NCBI RefSeq assembly: GCF_016908465.1
Contig: NZ_JAFBDY010000008.1
Location: 1 to 64,000 of the forward strand
Direction of reading: 5' to 3'
Length of the DNA: 64,000 nt
Origin: Lysinibacillus composti
GTDB lineage: Bacteria > Bacillota > Bacilli > Bacillales_A > Planococcaceae
Part shown: piece after piece, positions 9,235 to 18,770 of the stretch
How the letters are laid out: every line of letters starts with the position of its first letter
Position numbering within the stretch: the stretch's first letter is position 1
Notes under the pieces: model-generated
Told to the model about the DNA's origin: nothing
The model's input: only the letters and a program-made list of their open reading frames with translations
Database searches by the model: none
Position numbers and translations under genes: made by a program

Positions 9235-10902
9235 CTAATCTAACGTTGCTACACGCAATACTTCTTCGGTAGTTGTCATGCCGTCTAATACTTTTAATAG
9301 TCCATCTTCGAGTAATGAACGGTATCCTTCACTTTTCATATGGTCGCGGATCACGGAAATACTATGACGTTGTAAAATAAGTTCTTTTAATTTCCGATCA
9401 ATTGGTAAGATTTCATGAATGGCAAGTCTTCCGCGATACCCAGTATGGCTACATGCAGGACAGCCTCGGCCACGTCTTACCTTTTCTACATGCAGACCAA
9501 CTGCTTCAAAGATTTCTTTCTCTCTCTGTGTAGCTGAAACAGTTTCTACACAATCACGACAAACACGGCGTACTAACCGTTGTGCCATGACGCCGTTTAA
9601 TGATGAGGAAATTAAGAACGACTCAATCCCCATATCTTGTAATCTTGAGATAGATTCTACGGCACTATTTGTGTGTAATGTACTTAATACTAAGTGTCCA
9701 GTTAGTGACGCCCGAACGGCAATTTCGGCAGTTTCTAAATCTCGAATTTCCCCAATCATGACGATATCCGGATCCTGACGTAAAATTGAACGTAATCCAG
9801 CTGCAAAGGTTAGACCAACTTCTTCCTTAACCTGAATTTGATTAATTCCCTCAAGTTGATATTCCACTGGATCTTCTACTGTAATAATATTCACTCCATC
9901 ATTATTCAGATGAGAGAGTGCTGCATATAAAGTAGAAGATTTACCGGAACCAGTTGGTCCAGTAATCAGTACTATACCATTAGGTTTTGAAATTAGATTT
10001 CTGAAAAGCAGTTCATTTGCCTTTGAAAATCCAAGCTTTGAAATATTACCGGCAGCATTACTTAAGTCAAGAATACGCATTACTATTTTCTCACCATAAA
10101 TGGTTGGTAATGTCGATAGACGAATATCAACGGGTTTAAAGTTCACTGTGGTTTTAATTCGTCCATCTTGCGGAACACGATTTTCTGTAATATTCAAGTT
10201 CCCCATGATTTTGACACGGGCTGTCATCATATTTTGCATATGCTTAGGTAATGATCGCTCAGTTCTTAAAATCCCATCTACACGGTAGCGAACTCGGAAT
10301 TCAGTTTCTTGTGGATCGAAGTGAATATCACTAGCATGTTGAGCTACACCGTTTGCGATGATTTGATTAACAAGACGTACGATTGGTGAATCTTCATCAA
10401 TAATTTCTTGTTGGGGTTCATTTGTTGGTGAAACCCCTAAGTCGGAAAGTGCGGCTTCCATCGACTCTTGTAAATCGTAATATTTTGTTATCGTACGGTA
10501 TAAATCGTCTTTAGCAGCAATACTTGTTTCAATCTGACAACCTGTTGCCATTCGAACTTCTTCAATGGCGAAGTAATCCATTGGATCCGCCATGGCAATA
10601 AACAATTTATTTTTATCACGTCGAATTGGCATAATTCTTGCACGTTTTGCCAACTCAGCAGGAACTAGTTGCAAAAGTTCCGGCTCAATGGAATATTGAT
10701 TTAGTTGGATATGAGGTACGCCTAATTGAAATTCGAGAACCTCAATTAATTGTTGTTCGGTTAAGTAATTTTCACGAATTAGGAAATCGCCAAGCTTTTC
10801 ATCTTGCGTTTTATTTGATAACGCATAGTCAAGCTGTTCATTCGTAATTACTCCGGCTTCAACAAGTAAATCCCCAAGTCGTTTACGCGTTTTTACTTTC
10901 AA
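9235..10902 (-). CDS. pilB: PilB, pilus extension ATPase
   Basis: A 555-residue GspE/PilB ATPase. The N-terminal MshEN-type domain (about residues 5-150) carries LGDLLVEAGVI and a second LGDFLIRENYL repeat. Such domains can bind cyclic di-GMP in other PilB/MshE proteins. The core has Walker A GPTGSGKSST (315-324), Walker B DPDIVMIGEIRD and the His box. Near residue 455 the zinc motif CRDC...CPACSHTGYRGR is intact. It is the motor that adds pilin to the fibre base. It is followed closely by pilT. Confidence 0.95.
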   Translation of the reverse strand: MKVKTRKRLGDLLVEAGVITNEQLDYALSNKTQDEKLGDFLIRENYLTEQQLIEVLEFQLGVPHIQLNQYSIEPELLQLVPAELAKRARIMPIRRDKNKLFIAMADPMDYFAIEEVRMATGCQIETSIAAKDDLYRTITKYYDLQESMEAALSDLGVSPTNEPQQEIIDEDSPIVRLVNQIIANGVAQHASDIHFDPQETEFRVRYRVDGILRTERSLPKHMQNMMTARVKIMGNLNITENRVPQDGRIKTTVNFKPVDIRLSTLPTIYGEKIVMRILDLSNAAGNISKLGFSKANELLFRNLISKPNGIVLITGPTGSGKSSTLYAALSHLNNDGVNIITVEDPVEYQLEGINQIQVKEEVGLTFAAGLRSILRQDPDIVMIGEIRDLETAEIAVRASLTGHLVLSTLHTNSAVESISRLQDMGIESFLISSSLNGVMAQRLVRRVCRDCVETVSATQREKEIFEAVGLHVEKVRRGRGCPACSHTGYRGRLAIHEILPIDRKLKELILQRHSISVIRDHMKSEGYRSLLEDGLLKVLDGMTTTEEVLRVATLD

Positions 10903-10918
10903 ATCTTTTACCTCCTCT

Positions 10919-12238
10919 CTACGGAGTCACTAAATTTCCACCTTTATCGTAATAACTTCCTGGTGGTAGCTCATCTTCATCTTTTGGCGCTTCAAGATCT
11001 GGAAGGCCATCGCCATCTAAATCAATATCTAAATCTGAATCATTCTTTTTGTTTGTTTTACTCGCTTCATTTGAAGTAGGTGTCGAGCTATTGTCATTTG
11101 CTGCTGTGATTGGTTGTCTTGAAGATTTCAACACAATTCGATTCGTTGGAGCATAATAGTCACGAGACACCACTTCTTCTTCAGCACTTCCACTTTCTGA
11201 AATCGTTCGATACACTTCAATGCGATAACCTGAATTTCCCTCTTGTATTAACTCTTCTGATCCTATAGGAAGCTCATCTGAATATCGTTCAATAATTCTC
11301 GGTTGAATGATTTCTTTTTCTACTTGAACTAGGACCTCTTTCACTTTTTCATCCGAAGTTATTTCTAGTTTCATAGAATTCCCTTCAGTTGAAGTCTTAA
11401 TTTTTGTCGGATATTCAGATTGATTATAAAACTTTAAATCCTTGTTTGAGTTAATATCAATCGCAGCTTCCATTCCTAATTCTAAGTATGGAGGCACAGA
11501 TTTTTGTGAATGTCGCTCTAATAGTTCGTATTCCGTTTGTAAGACTGCACTATATAATAAAGAAGCAACGAAATTAATTGCTTCAGAATTAGCAACTGAT
11601 GTAGCTTCACCTGTATGTTCAAGGAATGAAAAAGAATCTCCTGGGTTTATGACTAAATTATTTAGAGACTCTGAAAGTTCATAAATTCCTGCTGCATCTT
11701 CAGGAATTTCTCCAATAGTTAATGCAAGTCTTTCATTTTCGTATAATGTGGAATCATTCACTGTAGCATTTATTTCATGGTCCTTTAAGTAAGACGCTTG
11801 TGCTAAAAGCTGGTTATATGTTTCATCTGCATTCCAAGTACCTATACTAGCAATCTCGTTTTTAATTTCATCGTTAGGTAATACTTGTAATGGTAAGTGA
11901 ACAACACGATCAGATTCCCAGAAAAGGTACCATGGTTTATCTGTTTGTGACTCATAGTTAGAAATTGTTGAGTTGAAATCAAATTCAAGTTTATTAGAAT
12001 CAATCTCCATTTCAATTGCACCATCTGAAACGAGAATAGGAGTTTTCATCCATTCTTTAACTTCTTTTTGTAAGGCTTTTTCAATCTCTTCCTTATCTAG
12101 ACCTTTAACATTTACACCAGCAATGGTTGAACCATTCCCCTCATCATCTGCGTATGCGGTTTTTGATTCAGTTGTGGGTAAACAAATATAGGCGAGGAAA
12201 ACACATATAACTGCTATACCGATTAATTTTATTTTCAT
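10919..12238 (-). CDS. VanW-domain secreted or membrane-anchored protein heading the pilus operon
   Basis: A 439-residue protein with an N-terminal signal or anchor (about residues 5-22). The middle (about 200-300) matches VanW: NPGDSFSFLEHTG, LLYSAVLQTEYELLERHS and the YLELGMEAAID...DLKFYNQSEYP segment. The usual glycine-rich GGGxCQ stretch of VanW is replaced, so the domain is degenerate. A strand-rich part (about 305-375) precedes an Asp-rich, Ca-loop-like tail (DLDIDLDGDGLPDLE). It starts the minus-strand pilus operon, 16 bp before pilB. A cell-wall or pilus-related surface role is inferred from context only. Confidence 0.75.
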   Translation of the reverse strand: MKIKLIGIAVICVFLAYICLPTTESKTAYADDEGNGSTIAGVNVKGLDKEEIEKALQKEVKEWMKTPILVSDGAIEMEIDSNKLEFDFNSTISNYESQTDKPWYLFWESDRVVHLPLQVLPNDEIKNEIASIGTWNADETYNQLLAQASYLKDHEINATVNDSTLYENERLALTIGEIPEDAAGIYELSESLNNLVINPGDSFSFLEHTGEATSVANSEAINFVASLLYSAVLQTEYELLERHSQKSVPPYLELGMEAAIDINSNKDLKFYNQSEYPTKIKTSTEGNSMKLEITSDEKVKEVLVQVEKEIIQPRIIERYSDELPIGSEELIQEGNSGYRIEVYRTISESGSAEEEVVSRDYYAPTNRIVLKSSRQPITAANDNSSTPTSNEASKTNKKNDSDLDIDLDGDGLPDLEAPKDEDELPPGSYYDKGGNLVTP

Positions 12239-13013
12239 CTCGTCAACCCCACATTTTATTATGTATTTAGTTTCTATAATGATTCAATCTTTCAAACTAC
12301 GACTTATGTATTATAGGCTTAGAATACACAAAAGCATGTAAAATGTATATCCATTTGTAATAGTTGTAATAAATTTTTCAAATATTACCAAATATTATTT
12401 CACTTTAAAACAATTTTACTTAACAATAGTACAAAGTATTCACGCAAGTTGTGACAAACTTTTGTACTAAGAATTCGTCTTCTCACTCTCAAAGAATCAA
12501 AAGACTAAGTTGTTGAATAAGTTAATCATAATATACAACTTTTTTTTACATCTGTATATAACTTTTTTACCACTATACTTTTAAAATAAATGAAAAAAAT
12601 TTTTTTATGTGACTTTAGTACAATAAATCTCCATTTGTTGTATAATAAAACCGTTATAGGGTCATCAAACGTAATAATTTAATATCATTCTATATCTACA
12701 ATTATATTAATATAGCGTAACACAAAATGTAACGAGTAAATTATGGATTTTACAAGATCTTTTCAATTAGCTTATTTGTGTAATATTAAAATTACTGATA
12801 TTAAGAAGTATATTTGTACTTTTTATCTTTTAACTTAGGAAACTCAAACCTAAAAACAGATGAAAAAATCAAAAATGTTTACTATAAATTATAAAGAGAA
12901 CTGCTGTTTTGAATTCTTGCGAGCAAGATCACGGGGGTATACAAAAATATTTTTTTATTAGAATTCCTGTATTTTTATATCTATTAAGTTACTATAGTTT
13001 TGGGGGTAATTAT
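12239..13013. other. AT-rich divergent intergenic region of the pilus locus
   Basis: About 775 bp separate the two divergent pilus gene sets. It must hold both promoters. A TATAAT at 12641 preceded at 18 bp by a poor -35 (AGTACA) is a weak plus-strand candidate. I looked for a cyclic di-GMP riboswitch core and saw none. A frame from 12909 to the minor pilin start is open but lacks a good ribosome binding site. Confidence 0.4.
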
Positions 13014-13487
13014 TTGAGGAAGATACTAAGCAATAATAGAGGAATAACACTTATTGAAGCTGTTGTTTCTTTACTACTTATAACCATTATATTAATTTCT
13101 TTTTATGGGATGTTCATACAATCAAAAAAGACCAATTCAAATGCCGAATCAATCTCTGATGCTACATATTTAGCTCAAACTGAAATGGAAAAAATATACG
13201 AGTTATCAAAAAATCAATCTATATCAAGTTTAAATTCTACATTCATCACCGGATATTCGTTGACCAGTAATAGAAGTATAAGAGCTTGTGACGATTTGAA
13301 TCAACTAAACTATAATGAATATACAAGCGAAATTGTTTATGAAAAAACTTTAAACGAAAAATATAAGAGTATTATTATGATAAGGCAGCTTTGTGATTTT
13401 GAGAAAAGCACCACTATTTTAATTGATATTATTGATACAAATAATAAAATTAAAGCAACTGTAGAAAACGTTTATGTTTGGAAATAA
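13014..13487 (+). CDS. PilV-like minor prepilin
   Basis: A 157-residue prepilin. The start is taken as TTG 13014, seven bases after TGGGGGT. It gives the leader MRKILSNNRG with cleavage after Gly10, followed by Ile-Thr-Leu-Ile-Glu (Glu5 conserved) and a hydrophobic helix of about 20 residues. An upstream start at 12909 would make an unusually long hydrophobic leader. The globular part has two cysteines (CDDLN, LCDFE) that could form a disulphide, and ends with VENVYVWK. It is the first of three overlapping or adjacent genes divergent from the pilB operon. A minor pilin that primes or tips the fibre is inferred. Confidence 0.8.
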   Translation: MRKILSNNRGITLIEAVVSLLLITIILISFYGMFIQSKKTNSNAESISDATYLAQTEMEKIYELSKNQSISSLNSTFITGYSLTSNRSIRACDDLNQLNYNEYTSEIVYEKTLNEKYKSIIMIRQLCDFEKSTTILIDIIDTNNKIKATVENVYVWK

Positions 13488-13509
13488 AAGATTAGGTGGC
13501 AATTATTCG

Positions 13510-13950
13510 ATGATTAAACAAAATGAAAAAGGAATGACTTTAATAGAGGTTTTAGGTATTTTAATTATATTAACTCTCATTTCATTTTTTGTTTTCAATA
13601 TTATGAATTCCTCATCAAAACAACAAAGTGAACAAACTAAGGAATCTTTGCAACTTCAAGATGGAGCATATATCCTAAAACAAATAACAAAAGATTTAAG
13701 GAAAAGCTTTAAAGTTACATCGATAACAAGTGGTGACAATACTATTTTTTACTTTCAAGATCAAACTAATAACTCTTTATTCATCTATGAATATAAGAAT
13801 AGCAACTATGAGCTTTATAGAAACAATGTCTTAATAGGAAAGAATATTAAAAGCCTCTCGATTTATGGTGACCAAACAGTACATTTAGATTTCATGTTAA
13901 ATAATAAAAATTTCGAAACTTCTATTACTTTTAGAAGGGGGTCTTCATAA
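13510..13950 (+). CDS. Minor prepilin (PilW/ComGF-like)
   Basis: A 146-residue prepilin. ATG 13510 is preceded by AGGTGG at 10 bases and yields the leader MIKQNEKG, then Met-Thr-Leu-Ile-Glu with Glu5. An upstream in-frame ATG at 13474 lies inside the previous gene and is less likely. The membrane helix (about residues 14-36) is followed by a strand-rich head (TSITSGDNTIFYFQD, LSIYGDQTVHLDF) typical of PilW/PulJ-type minor pilins. It directly adjoins the next gene, whose ATG follows its stop without a gap. Confidence 0.78.
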   Translation: MIKQNEKGMTLIEVLGILIILTLISFFVFNIMNSSSKQQSEQTKESLQLQDGAYILKQITKDLRKSFKVTSITSGDNTIFYFQDQTNNSLFIYEYKNSNYELYRNNVLIGKNIKSLSIYGDQTVHLDFMLNNKNFETSITFRRGSS

Positions 13951-15717
13951 ATGAAATTATTAAAAAACAATGATGGATATGGACTATTTATCACAATTTT
14001 ACTAATCTTATTAGTATCAATAACAGGCATTAGCCTGCTCACATTAAGTATGAATACTAATAAAACCACAATAAACGAAAGAAAAGATCAGTCTACTTTT
14101 TATTTTGCTGAAGCAGGAATTAACCTTGAAAAATCAAATATAGCTACAGTAATTACAAATTTAGACAGAGATATCAAGGATTATTTCAATTCTCTAGACT
14201 ACGATTCGCAAGTTGCATTATTAAGTAGTTTTAACAATGATTTCGAAACTTATTATTATACTAAAATGAGTAATGATTTTTGCTCTGAATTTAATTCACT
14301 TTTCAATCCAGTAGGACAGTCTAATAAATGTAGTTCTAATACTTTTTCAAGTAATTTTAAATTAGGAAAACAATTTGAAAAACAACCTGTTGTTGAGACT
14401 ACAGTCTTGTTTGATTGCTCTCGCTCTCTGGATTGTACTGTTAACATAACATCAAATGGATATTTTGAAGATTCACCTTCAAATTTCCGAACAGTTTCTC
14501 AGCAACTTAAAATTGACGCTAATCCTCAAGTTTCAGGAGGTAGTTCGGGTAACAATGGAGGGTCAGGCGGAAGCGAAGAAACTGTTTCAGAAGAGAATGG
14601 GAGCGGAGGTTATGTAAACCCTTTAGAAAATTTTGCAGCTCTTACAAATGGAAATATCACTTTAAAAGGCGGAGCTACTATTAATGGAAATGCTGCTACC
14701 AACGGAGGGGAAATATCTACTAATGGTGGTGCAAATATAACTGGCTCTGAATATTCAACTTTACCTTCTTCAATAAAAATTAATTCTCCTAATCCATTAG
14801 TACAATTTTTACCAACATTCCCTGAATTTCTAATAGAAACAGGAGAATTAGTTCCATATCCACCTAATAATGAGTTTATCTATGATAAATCGAATAAAAC
14901 AATGATTATAAAGGATGGTAATTTTACTTCAAGTACATGGATGACACCTTCGTATACATTACCATTAGAGAAGGATACTAGATTTAAAGATTTTATATTA
15001 GGAAATGATAATAATTTAACTATTAATATTGGCAGCAACGAAGTTAATTTATATGTGAATAATTTGAATATTGAGAATGGCGATATAAAAGTGACCGGTT
15101 CGGGTAAATTAAATATCTTTGTGAAAAATAAATTTAACATAGGCAGTAATAGTGTAATAAATCTGGGTGAAAATAAAATAAATATTAGCGTGAAAGATGT
15201 TGACATAAATGATGGTCATATTATTGTAGGTAATACCGGGATTTTAAATATGTATGTAACTGATAACCTAAATATTAAAGGTTCATTCAACCAAAACGGG
15301 AATCCTGCCTCTGCAAATTTATATTACAACGGATCAGATAGATTAGATTTTAATGGAAGTACAAAATTATATAGTTCTTTATATGTAAAAAAAAGTGATG
15401 TGAAATTAACTGGTGGAGCGGGATTATACGGAAACTTTTATAGCGGTGGTTCGAATGTTGATATTGCAGGTGGCGTACCCACTATCGGTCAATGGTTTGT
15501 TGCTCCATATGCAAAATTAGACCTGAATGGCGGAGGGAATATGAAAGGGATTGTAATTACTGAATCAATCACAGCGACAGGTGGAACAAGTATTAGCTTT
15601 GGCGAGCCAATAGTACCAAATCCAGCAATTCCTATTGCACCACCATCTCAACCATATTCCGGTGTAACCAAAAGTGATTTATTTATTGAAGGGCCCTTAC
15701 TAGAAAACGATAGATAA
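13951..15717 (+). CDS. PilX-like pilus protein with long beta-repeat domain (DUF7305-like)
   Basis: A 588-residue protein. The N-terminus (NNDGYGLFITILLILLVSIT) is a pilin-like membrane helix without the canonical leader Gly-xxxx-Glu. FYFAEAGINLEKSN near residue 47 is the typical PilX segment. After about 180 residues with four cysteines (two pairs) comes a Gly/Ser/Asn linker (about 195-220). About 350 residues of short strand repeats rich in N, G, I and L follow (NITLKGGATINGN, KLNIFVKNKFNIGS), suggesting a right-handed beta-helix. The end holds a conserved-looking GQWFVAPYAKLDLNGGGNMKGIV. It is probably a surface-exposed pilus-tip or anchoring protein, possibly an adhesin. It is clearly larger than ordinary PilX. 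Confidence 0.7.
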   Translation: MKLLKNNDGYGLFITILLILLVSITGISLLTLSMNTNKTTINERKDQSTFYFAEAGINLEKSNIATVITNLDRDIKDYFNSLDYDSQVALLSSFNNDFETYYYTKMSNDFCSEFNSLFNPVGQSNKCSSNTFSSNFKLGKQFEKQPVVETTVLFDCSRSLDCTVNITSNGYFEDSPSNFRTVSQQLKIDANPQVSGGSSGNNGGSGGSEETVSEENGSGGYVNPLENFAALTNGNITLKGGATINGNAATNGGEISTNGGANITGSEYSTLPSSIKINSPNPLVQFLPTFPEFLIETGELVPYPPNNEFIYDKSNKTMIIKDGNFTSSTWMTPSYTLPLEKDTRFKDFILGNDNNLTINIGSNEVNLYVNNLNIENGDIKVTGSGKLNIFVKNKFNIGSNSVINLGENKINISVKDVDINDGHIIVGNTGILNMYVTDNLNIKGSFNQNGNPASANLYYNGSDRLDFNGSTKLYSSLYVKKSDVKLTGGAGLYGNFYSGGSNVDIAGGVPTIGQWFVAPYAKLDLNGGGNMKGIVITESITATGGTSISFGEPIVPNPAIPIAPPSQPYSGVTKSDLFIEGPLLENDR

Positions 15718-15772
15718 AATATTTTGTTGATTATCTTTTAAATATTATCGTAAAGGATTATTAAAAATACTA

Positions 15773-15806
15773 AAAACTTCTGCCTCCCTGCAGAAGTTTT
15801 TTCTTT
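15773..15806 (+). terminator. Terminator of the minor pilin operon
   Basis: AAACTTCTGC and GCAGAAGTTT form a 10-bp perfect stem with a 6-base loop, followed by TTTCTTTCT. Confidence 0.9.
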
Positions 15807-16255
15807 CTACACCTGTCATCTAACAATTGTGTCTCATTTTGCAATTAGTATTAGTATACTATTCTCATAAAATGTTTTTGTCAAATTCAACGACTATTAA
15901 CCGTTTAGCATTCATACCACTTCCTCTTTCTCCAAAATCAAACAACTTCCTTACCAAAGCATTTAGGTAGTGTATAACGAGAAAATGTCACCTTACAATA
16001 TACTTCATCCATCGAGGTGAAAACGAAGAATATATTACAAAGTTAAGCAAACCCGAAATGATTGTACTTGTTGGCTATGAAATTTTGCCTTAAATGTTTG
16101 TAGTTGGACCGAGAAATAACGTTCATGGAAATGTAATATTTAGTCGCTTAAACTAGCTAGTTTTGGAGCATAATATAGAGTAGATTAATAGTTATAGGGG
16201 GCACGTCTGTTGCCCCACCCTCTCCCATTAAAATTTTAATAAGAAGGTGTTCCGC
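15807..16255. other. Intergenic region upstream of the pilin-like gene
   Basis: About 450 bp without a credible gene. Near the end GGGGCA/TGCCCC (16198-16216) forms a small leader hairpin, and a TAATATAGA-like -10 lies at about 16170. I see no riboswitch I can name. Confidence 0.35.
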
Positions 16256-16717
16256 ATGATTAAGCGAGCAAAGAACCTTTTATCAAACCGCCTAAATGAA
16301 CGCGGTGGCTCTAGCGTTAAAGTGATTTCGATTACATTAATTCTGTTGTTCCTCATTTCCGGTGCCATCGGGATCTATTACCAATTTAAAGACCGCGCTA
16401 ACTTTTCTGAAGAGGAAATTCAAGCTGCACAACAAGTAGCGCAACATGAATTAGCTGGCGCTTCTGCTATTGCAACTGAGACAGCTTATGACGATCGAAT
16501 TGAAGTGATTCAATCTCTTGGTTATAGCGAACCTGAGGTAGAAAAATCAACTTATACTTTTGAAAAACATACTGATTCCGACGTTTATATATTATTAAAG
16601 CTACAACCACATGAAGCGTATCCAAATCTATCAAGAGTGTTAATTCAAATTTTCAATAAGGAAAATGGTTCGTTAATATCGAACCTTGAGAACGTCCTAA
16701 CATGGAAAGAAAGTTAA
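16256..16717 (+). CDS. Diverged pilin-like single-pass membrane protein
   Basis: A 153-residue protein. ATG 16256 follows AAGGTG at 6 bases. A basic, Arg/Lys-rich start with ERGGSS precedes one membrane helix (about residues 20-40: VISITLILLFLISGAIGIYY) and a soluble domain. The Gly before a hydrophobic stretch resembles a prepilin, but the Glu5 is absent. Its end, LENVLTWKES, closely matches the VENVYVWK end of the minor pilin at 13014, suggesting a diverged paralogue. It is monocistronic, between two terminators. Function is unknown, and a pilus accessory role is inferred from similarity and position. Confidence 0.6.
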   Translation: MIKRAKNLLSNRLNERGGSSVKVISITLILLFLISGAIGIYYQFKDRANFSEEEIQAAQQVAQHELAGASAIATETAYDDRIEVIQSLGYSEPEVEKSTYTFEKHTDSDVYILLKLQPHEAYPNLSRVLIQIFNKENGSLISNLENVLTWKES

Positions 16718-16730
16718 ATACACATAGCGA

Positions 16731-16761
16731 AACCCCATCTCAAAACAGATGGGGTTCTTTT
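16731..16761 (+). terminator. Terminator after the pilin-like gene
   Basis: AACCCCATCT/AGATGGGGTT, a perfect 10-bp stem with a 6-base loop, followed by CTTTTAT. Confidence 0.9.
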
Positions 16762-16829
16762 ATCTTTAGAATTGTTTCCAAATTGCCCGAATAGCTAACA
16801 CCCGCGCAATCCTCACAACCAAAATAAAA

Positions 16830-16861
16830 AAGCTTCGACACGGTCAACGTGTCGAAGCTTC
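16830..16861 (-). terminator. glnRA terminator
   Basis: AAGCTTCGACAC/GTGTCGAAGCTT, a 12-bp perfect stem just after the glnA stop. On the minus strand it is followed by TTTTTTATTTT. Confidence 0.92.
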
Positions 16862-16867
16862 TTCTAA

Positions 16868-18211
16868 TTAGTACATTTTCATGTATTGTTCGCGTTCCCA
16901 TGGGTGTACTTGTGTACGGAACATGTCGAACTCGATTTCTTTTGCTTCTTTGAAGTTTTCGTAGATGTGTTCGCCTAATGCGTTTTTCACTACTTCGTCT
17001 TGACTTAATAATTTAAGTGCGTCTAGAAGTGATGATGGTAAGTTATCGATCCCATTTTCGATGCGCTCTGCTTCAGACATTACATAGATGTTGCGGTTGA
17101 TTGCTGGTGGTGGAGTTAACCCTTGACGGATTCCTTCTAAACCAGATTCTAAAATAACCGCTAAAGCTAAGTATGGGTTTGCAGCTGGGTCAACCGAACG
17201 TACTTCAACACGTGTAGAAACTCCGCGTGAAGCTGGGATACGAATTAATGGTGAACGGTTTTGTCCTGACCATGCTACGTAACATGGTGCTTCATAACCT
17301 GGTACTAAACGTTTGTAAGAGTTTACAGTTGGGTTAGTAATCGCAGTAAATGCTTTTACGTGGTTTAAGATCCCTGCCATGAATTGCATAGCTGTTTCTG
17401 ATAAACCAATCTCAGTTGATGGATCATAGAATGCATTTTCTTTCCCTTTGAATAAAGAAACGTTACAGTGCATACCTGAACCCGCTTCACCGAATAATGG
17501 TTTCGGCATGAATGTTGCGTGTAATCCGTGTTTACGTGCAATTGTTTTAACAACTAATTTGAACGTTTGGATGTTGTCACATGCTTCAATTACGTTTGCA
17601 TATTTGAAGTCGATTTCGTGTTGACCAGGTGCTACTTCATGGTGAGAAGCTTCGATTTCAAAGCCCATTTCTTCTAGTTCAAGCACGATGTCACGACGGC
17701 AGTTTTCTCCAAGGTCCGTTGGCGCTAAATCGAAATATCCACCGTGGTCATTTACTTCTAAAGTTGGTTCGCCTTTTTCATCTAATTTAAATAAGAAGAA
17801 TTCTGGTTCAGGCCCTAAGTTGAAATCTGTGAAGCCCATTTCTTCCATTTCTTTTAATACGCGTTTTAAGTTGTTACGTGGGTCACCAGCGAATGGTTCT
17901 CCTTGAGCAGTGTAGATATCACAAATGAAACGAGCAACTGTTCCTTTATCAGTTGTCCATGGGAACACCATGAATGTGTCAAGATCAGGGTATAGGTACA
18001 TATCTGATTCTTCAATACGTACGAAACCTTCGATTGAAGATCCATCAAACATCATTTTGTTGTCGATTGCTTTGTCTAATTGACTAACAGGAATTTCAAC
18101 GTTTTTGATTGTCCCTAGAATGTCAGTAAATTGTAAACGGATGAATTTTACACCCTTCTCTTCCACAAGGCGTTTAATGTCTTCTTTTGTGTATTTCCCC
18201 ACAGATTTCAC
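16868..18211 (-). CDS. glnA: Glutamine synthetase type I
   Basis: A 447-residue GSI, close to the 444 residues of B. subtilis GlnA. The N-terminal beta-grasp domain runs to about residue 105. The catalytic domain has [21 protein letters not shown] and the ATP-binding NRSPLIRIP with [14 protein letters not shown]. The flexible Glu loop reads [10 protein letters not shown]. It makes glutamine from glutamate, ammonia and ATP in the cytoplasm. In Bacillus the feedback-inhibited enzyme also binds GlnR and TnrA to control nitrogen genes, and co-transcription with glnR here fits this. No adenylylation-type tyrosine motif of enterobacteria was noticed. Confidence 0.98.
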   Translation of the reverse strand: MKSVGKYTKEDIKRLVEEKGVKFIRLQFTDILGTIKNVEIPVSQLDKAIDNKMMFDGSSIEGFVRIEESDMYLYPDLDTFMVFPWTTDKGTVARFICDIYTAQGEPFAGDPRNNLKRVLKEMEEMGFTDFNLGPEPEFFLFKLDEKGEPTLEVNDHGGYFDLAPTDLGENCRRDIVLELEEMGFEIEASHHEVAPGQHEIDFKYANVIEACDNIQTFKLVVKTIARKHGLHATFMPKPLFGEAGSGMHCNVSLFKGKENAFYDPSTEIGLSETAMQFMAGILNHVKAFTAITNPTVNSYKRLVPGYEAPCYVAWSGQNRSPLIRIPASRGVSTRVEVRSVDPAANPYLALAVILESGLEGIRQGLTPPPAINRNIYVMSEAERIENGIDNLPSSLLDALKLLSQDEVVKNALGEHIYENFKEAKEIEFDMFRTQVHPWEREQYMKMY

Positions 18212-18307
18212 TCTCCTAATAGTTACCTCAGCTGCTAGCGCTTTTTTGGTTAGTCTGCTAACACGTTGATGTTTAGTATATTTTTTTATTATTTATGCGT
18301 TTTTATT

Positions 18308-18712
18308 TTATTGATAAAAACGCGATAAATTCCCTTGACGTAATGATGTCTTTTGCATACGTTGAGCAACTTTCATCTCTTCGCGTAAAATACGGCGTAA
18401 ATCAGCATCAGAAATTTCTTTTTCGGTTTGAGCTGCTTGAACTGCCGGATTTTCTTTAAGTGCAAATAGTTTTTTTATTCCTGCCATGTTAATGCCTTGT
18501 TCTAGCATATCTTTTATTTCAAGAAGAGTATCGACATCATTTAATGAAAACATGCGTCGGTTCCCTTCTGAACGGTGTGGTTGAATTAAATCATGTTCCT
18601 CGTAATAGCGAATTTGACGAGCAGATAATTCTGTCAATTGCATTACCGTACCAATTGGTAGTAACGGCATCGATCTACGAAGTTCACTCGTTTTTTTGTT
18701 TTCACTACTCAT
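18308..18712 (-). CDS. glnR: GlnR, MerR-family nitrogen repressor
   Basis: A 134-residue MerR-type regulator. Residues about 18-85 form the winged helix ([35 protein letters not shown]), then a dimerisation helix and a C-terminal tail (about 95-134) that in Bacillus is auto-inhibitory until GlnR meets feedback-inhibited GlnA. It represses glnRA and other nitrogen genes under nitrogen excess. It precedes glnA by 96 bp and its promoter carries a perfect GlnR/TnrA site. The 31-residue tail after residue 103 is rich in Arg and Gln. Confidence 0.95.
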   Translation of the reverse strand: MSSENKKTSELRRSMPLLPIGTVMQLTELSARQIRYYEEHDLIQPHRSEGNRRMFSLNDVDTLLEIKDMLEQGINMAGIKKLFALKENPAVQAAQTEKEISDADLRRILREEMKVAQRMQKTSLRQGNLSRFYQ

Positions 18713-18736
18713 TTAACCCACCTCCCTCTTACCAAT

Positions 18737-18765
18737 ATAATACGCTCGGTCATGTTACTTGTCAA
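18737..18765 (-). promoter_or_regulatory. glnRA sigma-A promoter
   Basis: On the minus strand TTGACA (18765-18760) and TATTAT (18742-18737) with a 17-bp spacer, 24 bp upstream of the glnR start. A half-conserved second GlnR site (TGACA-N7-TGACC) overlaps the -35, as in B. subtilis. Confidence 0.85.
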
Positions 18766-18770
18766 TGATA

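Noticed and set aside
12909-13013. Upstream extension of the minor pilin frame
   Set aside because: Would add a 35-residue hydrophobic leader with no ribosome binding site; TTG 13014 has GGGGGT in front and a standard prepilin leader.
12239-13013. Cyclic di-GMP riboswitch upstream of the minor pilins
   Set aside because: The conserved core of GEMM-I RNAs is not visible.
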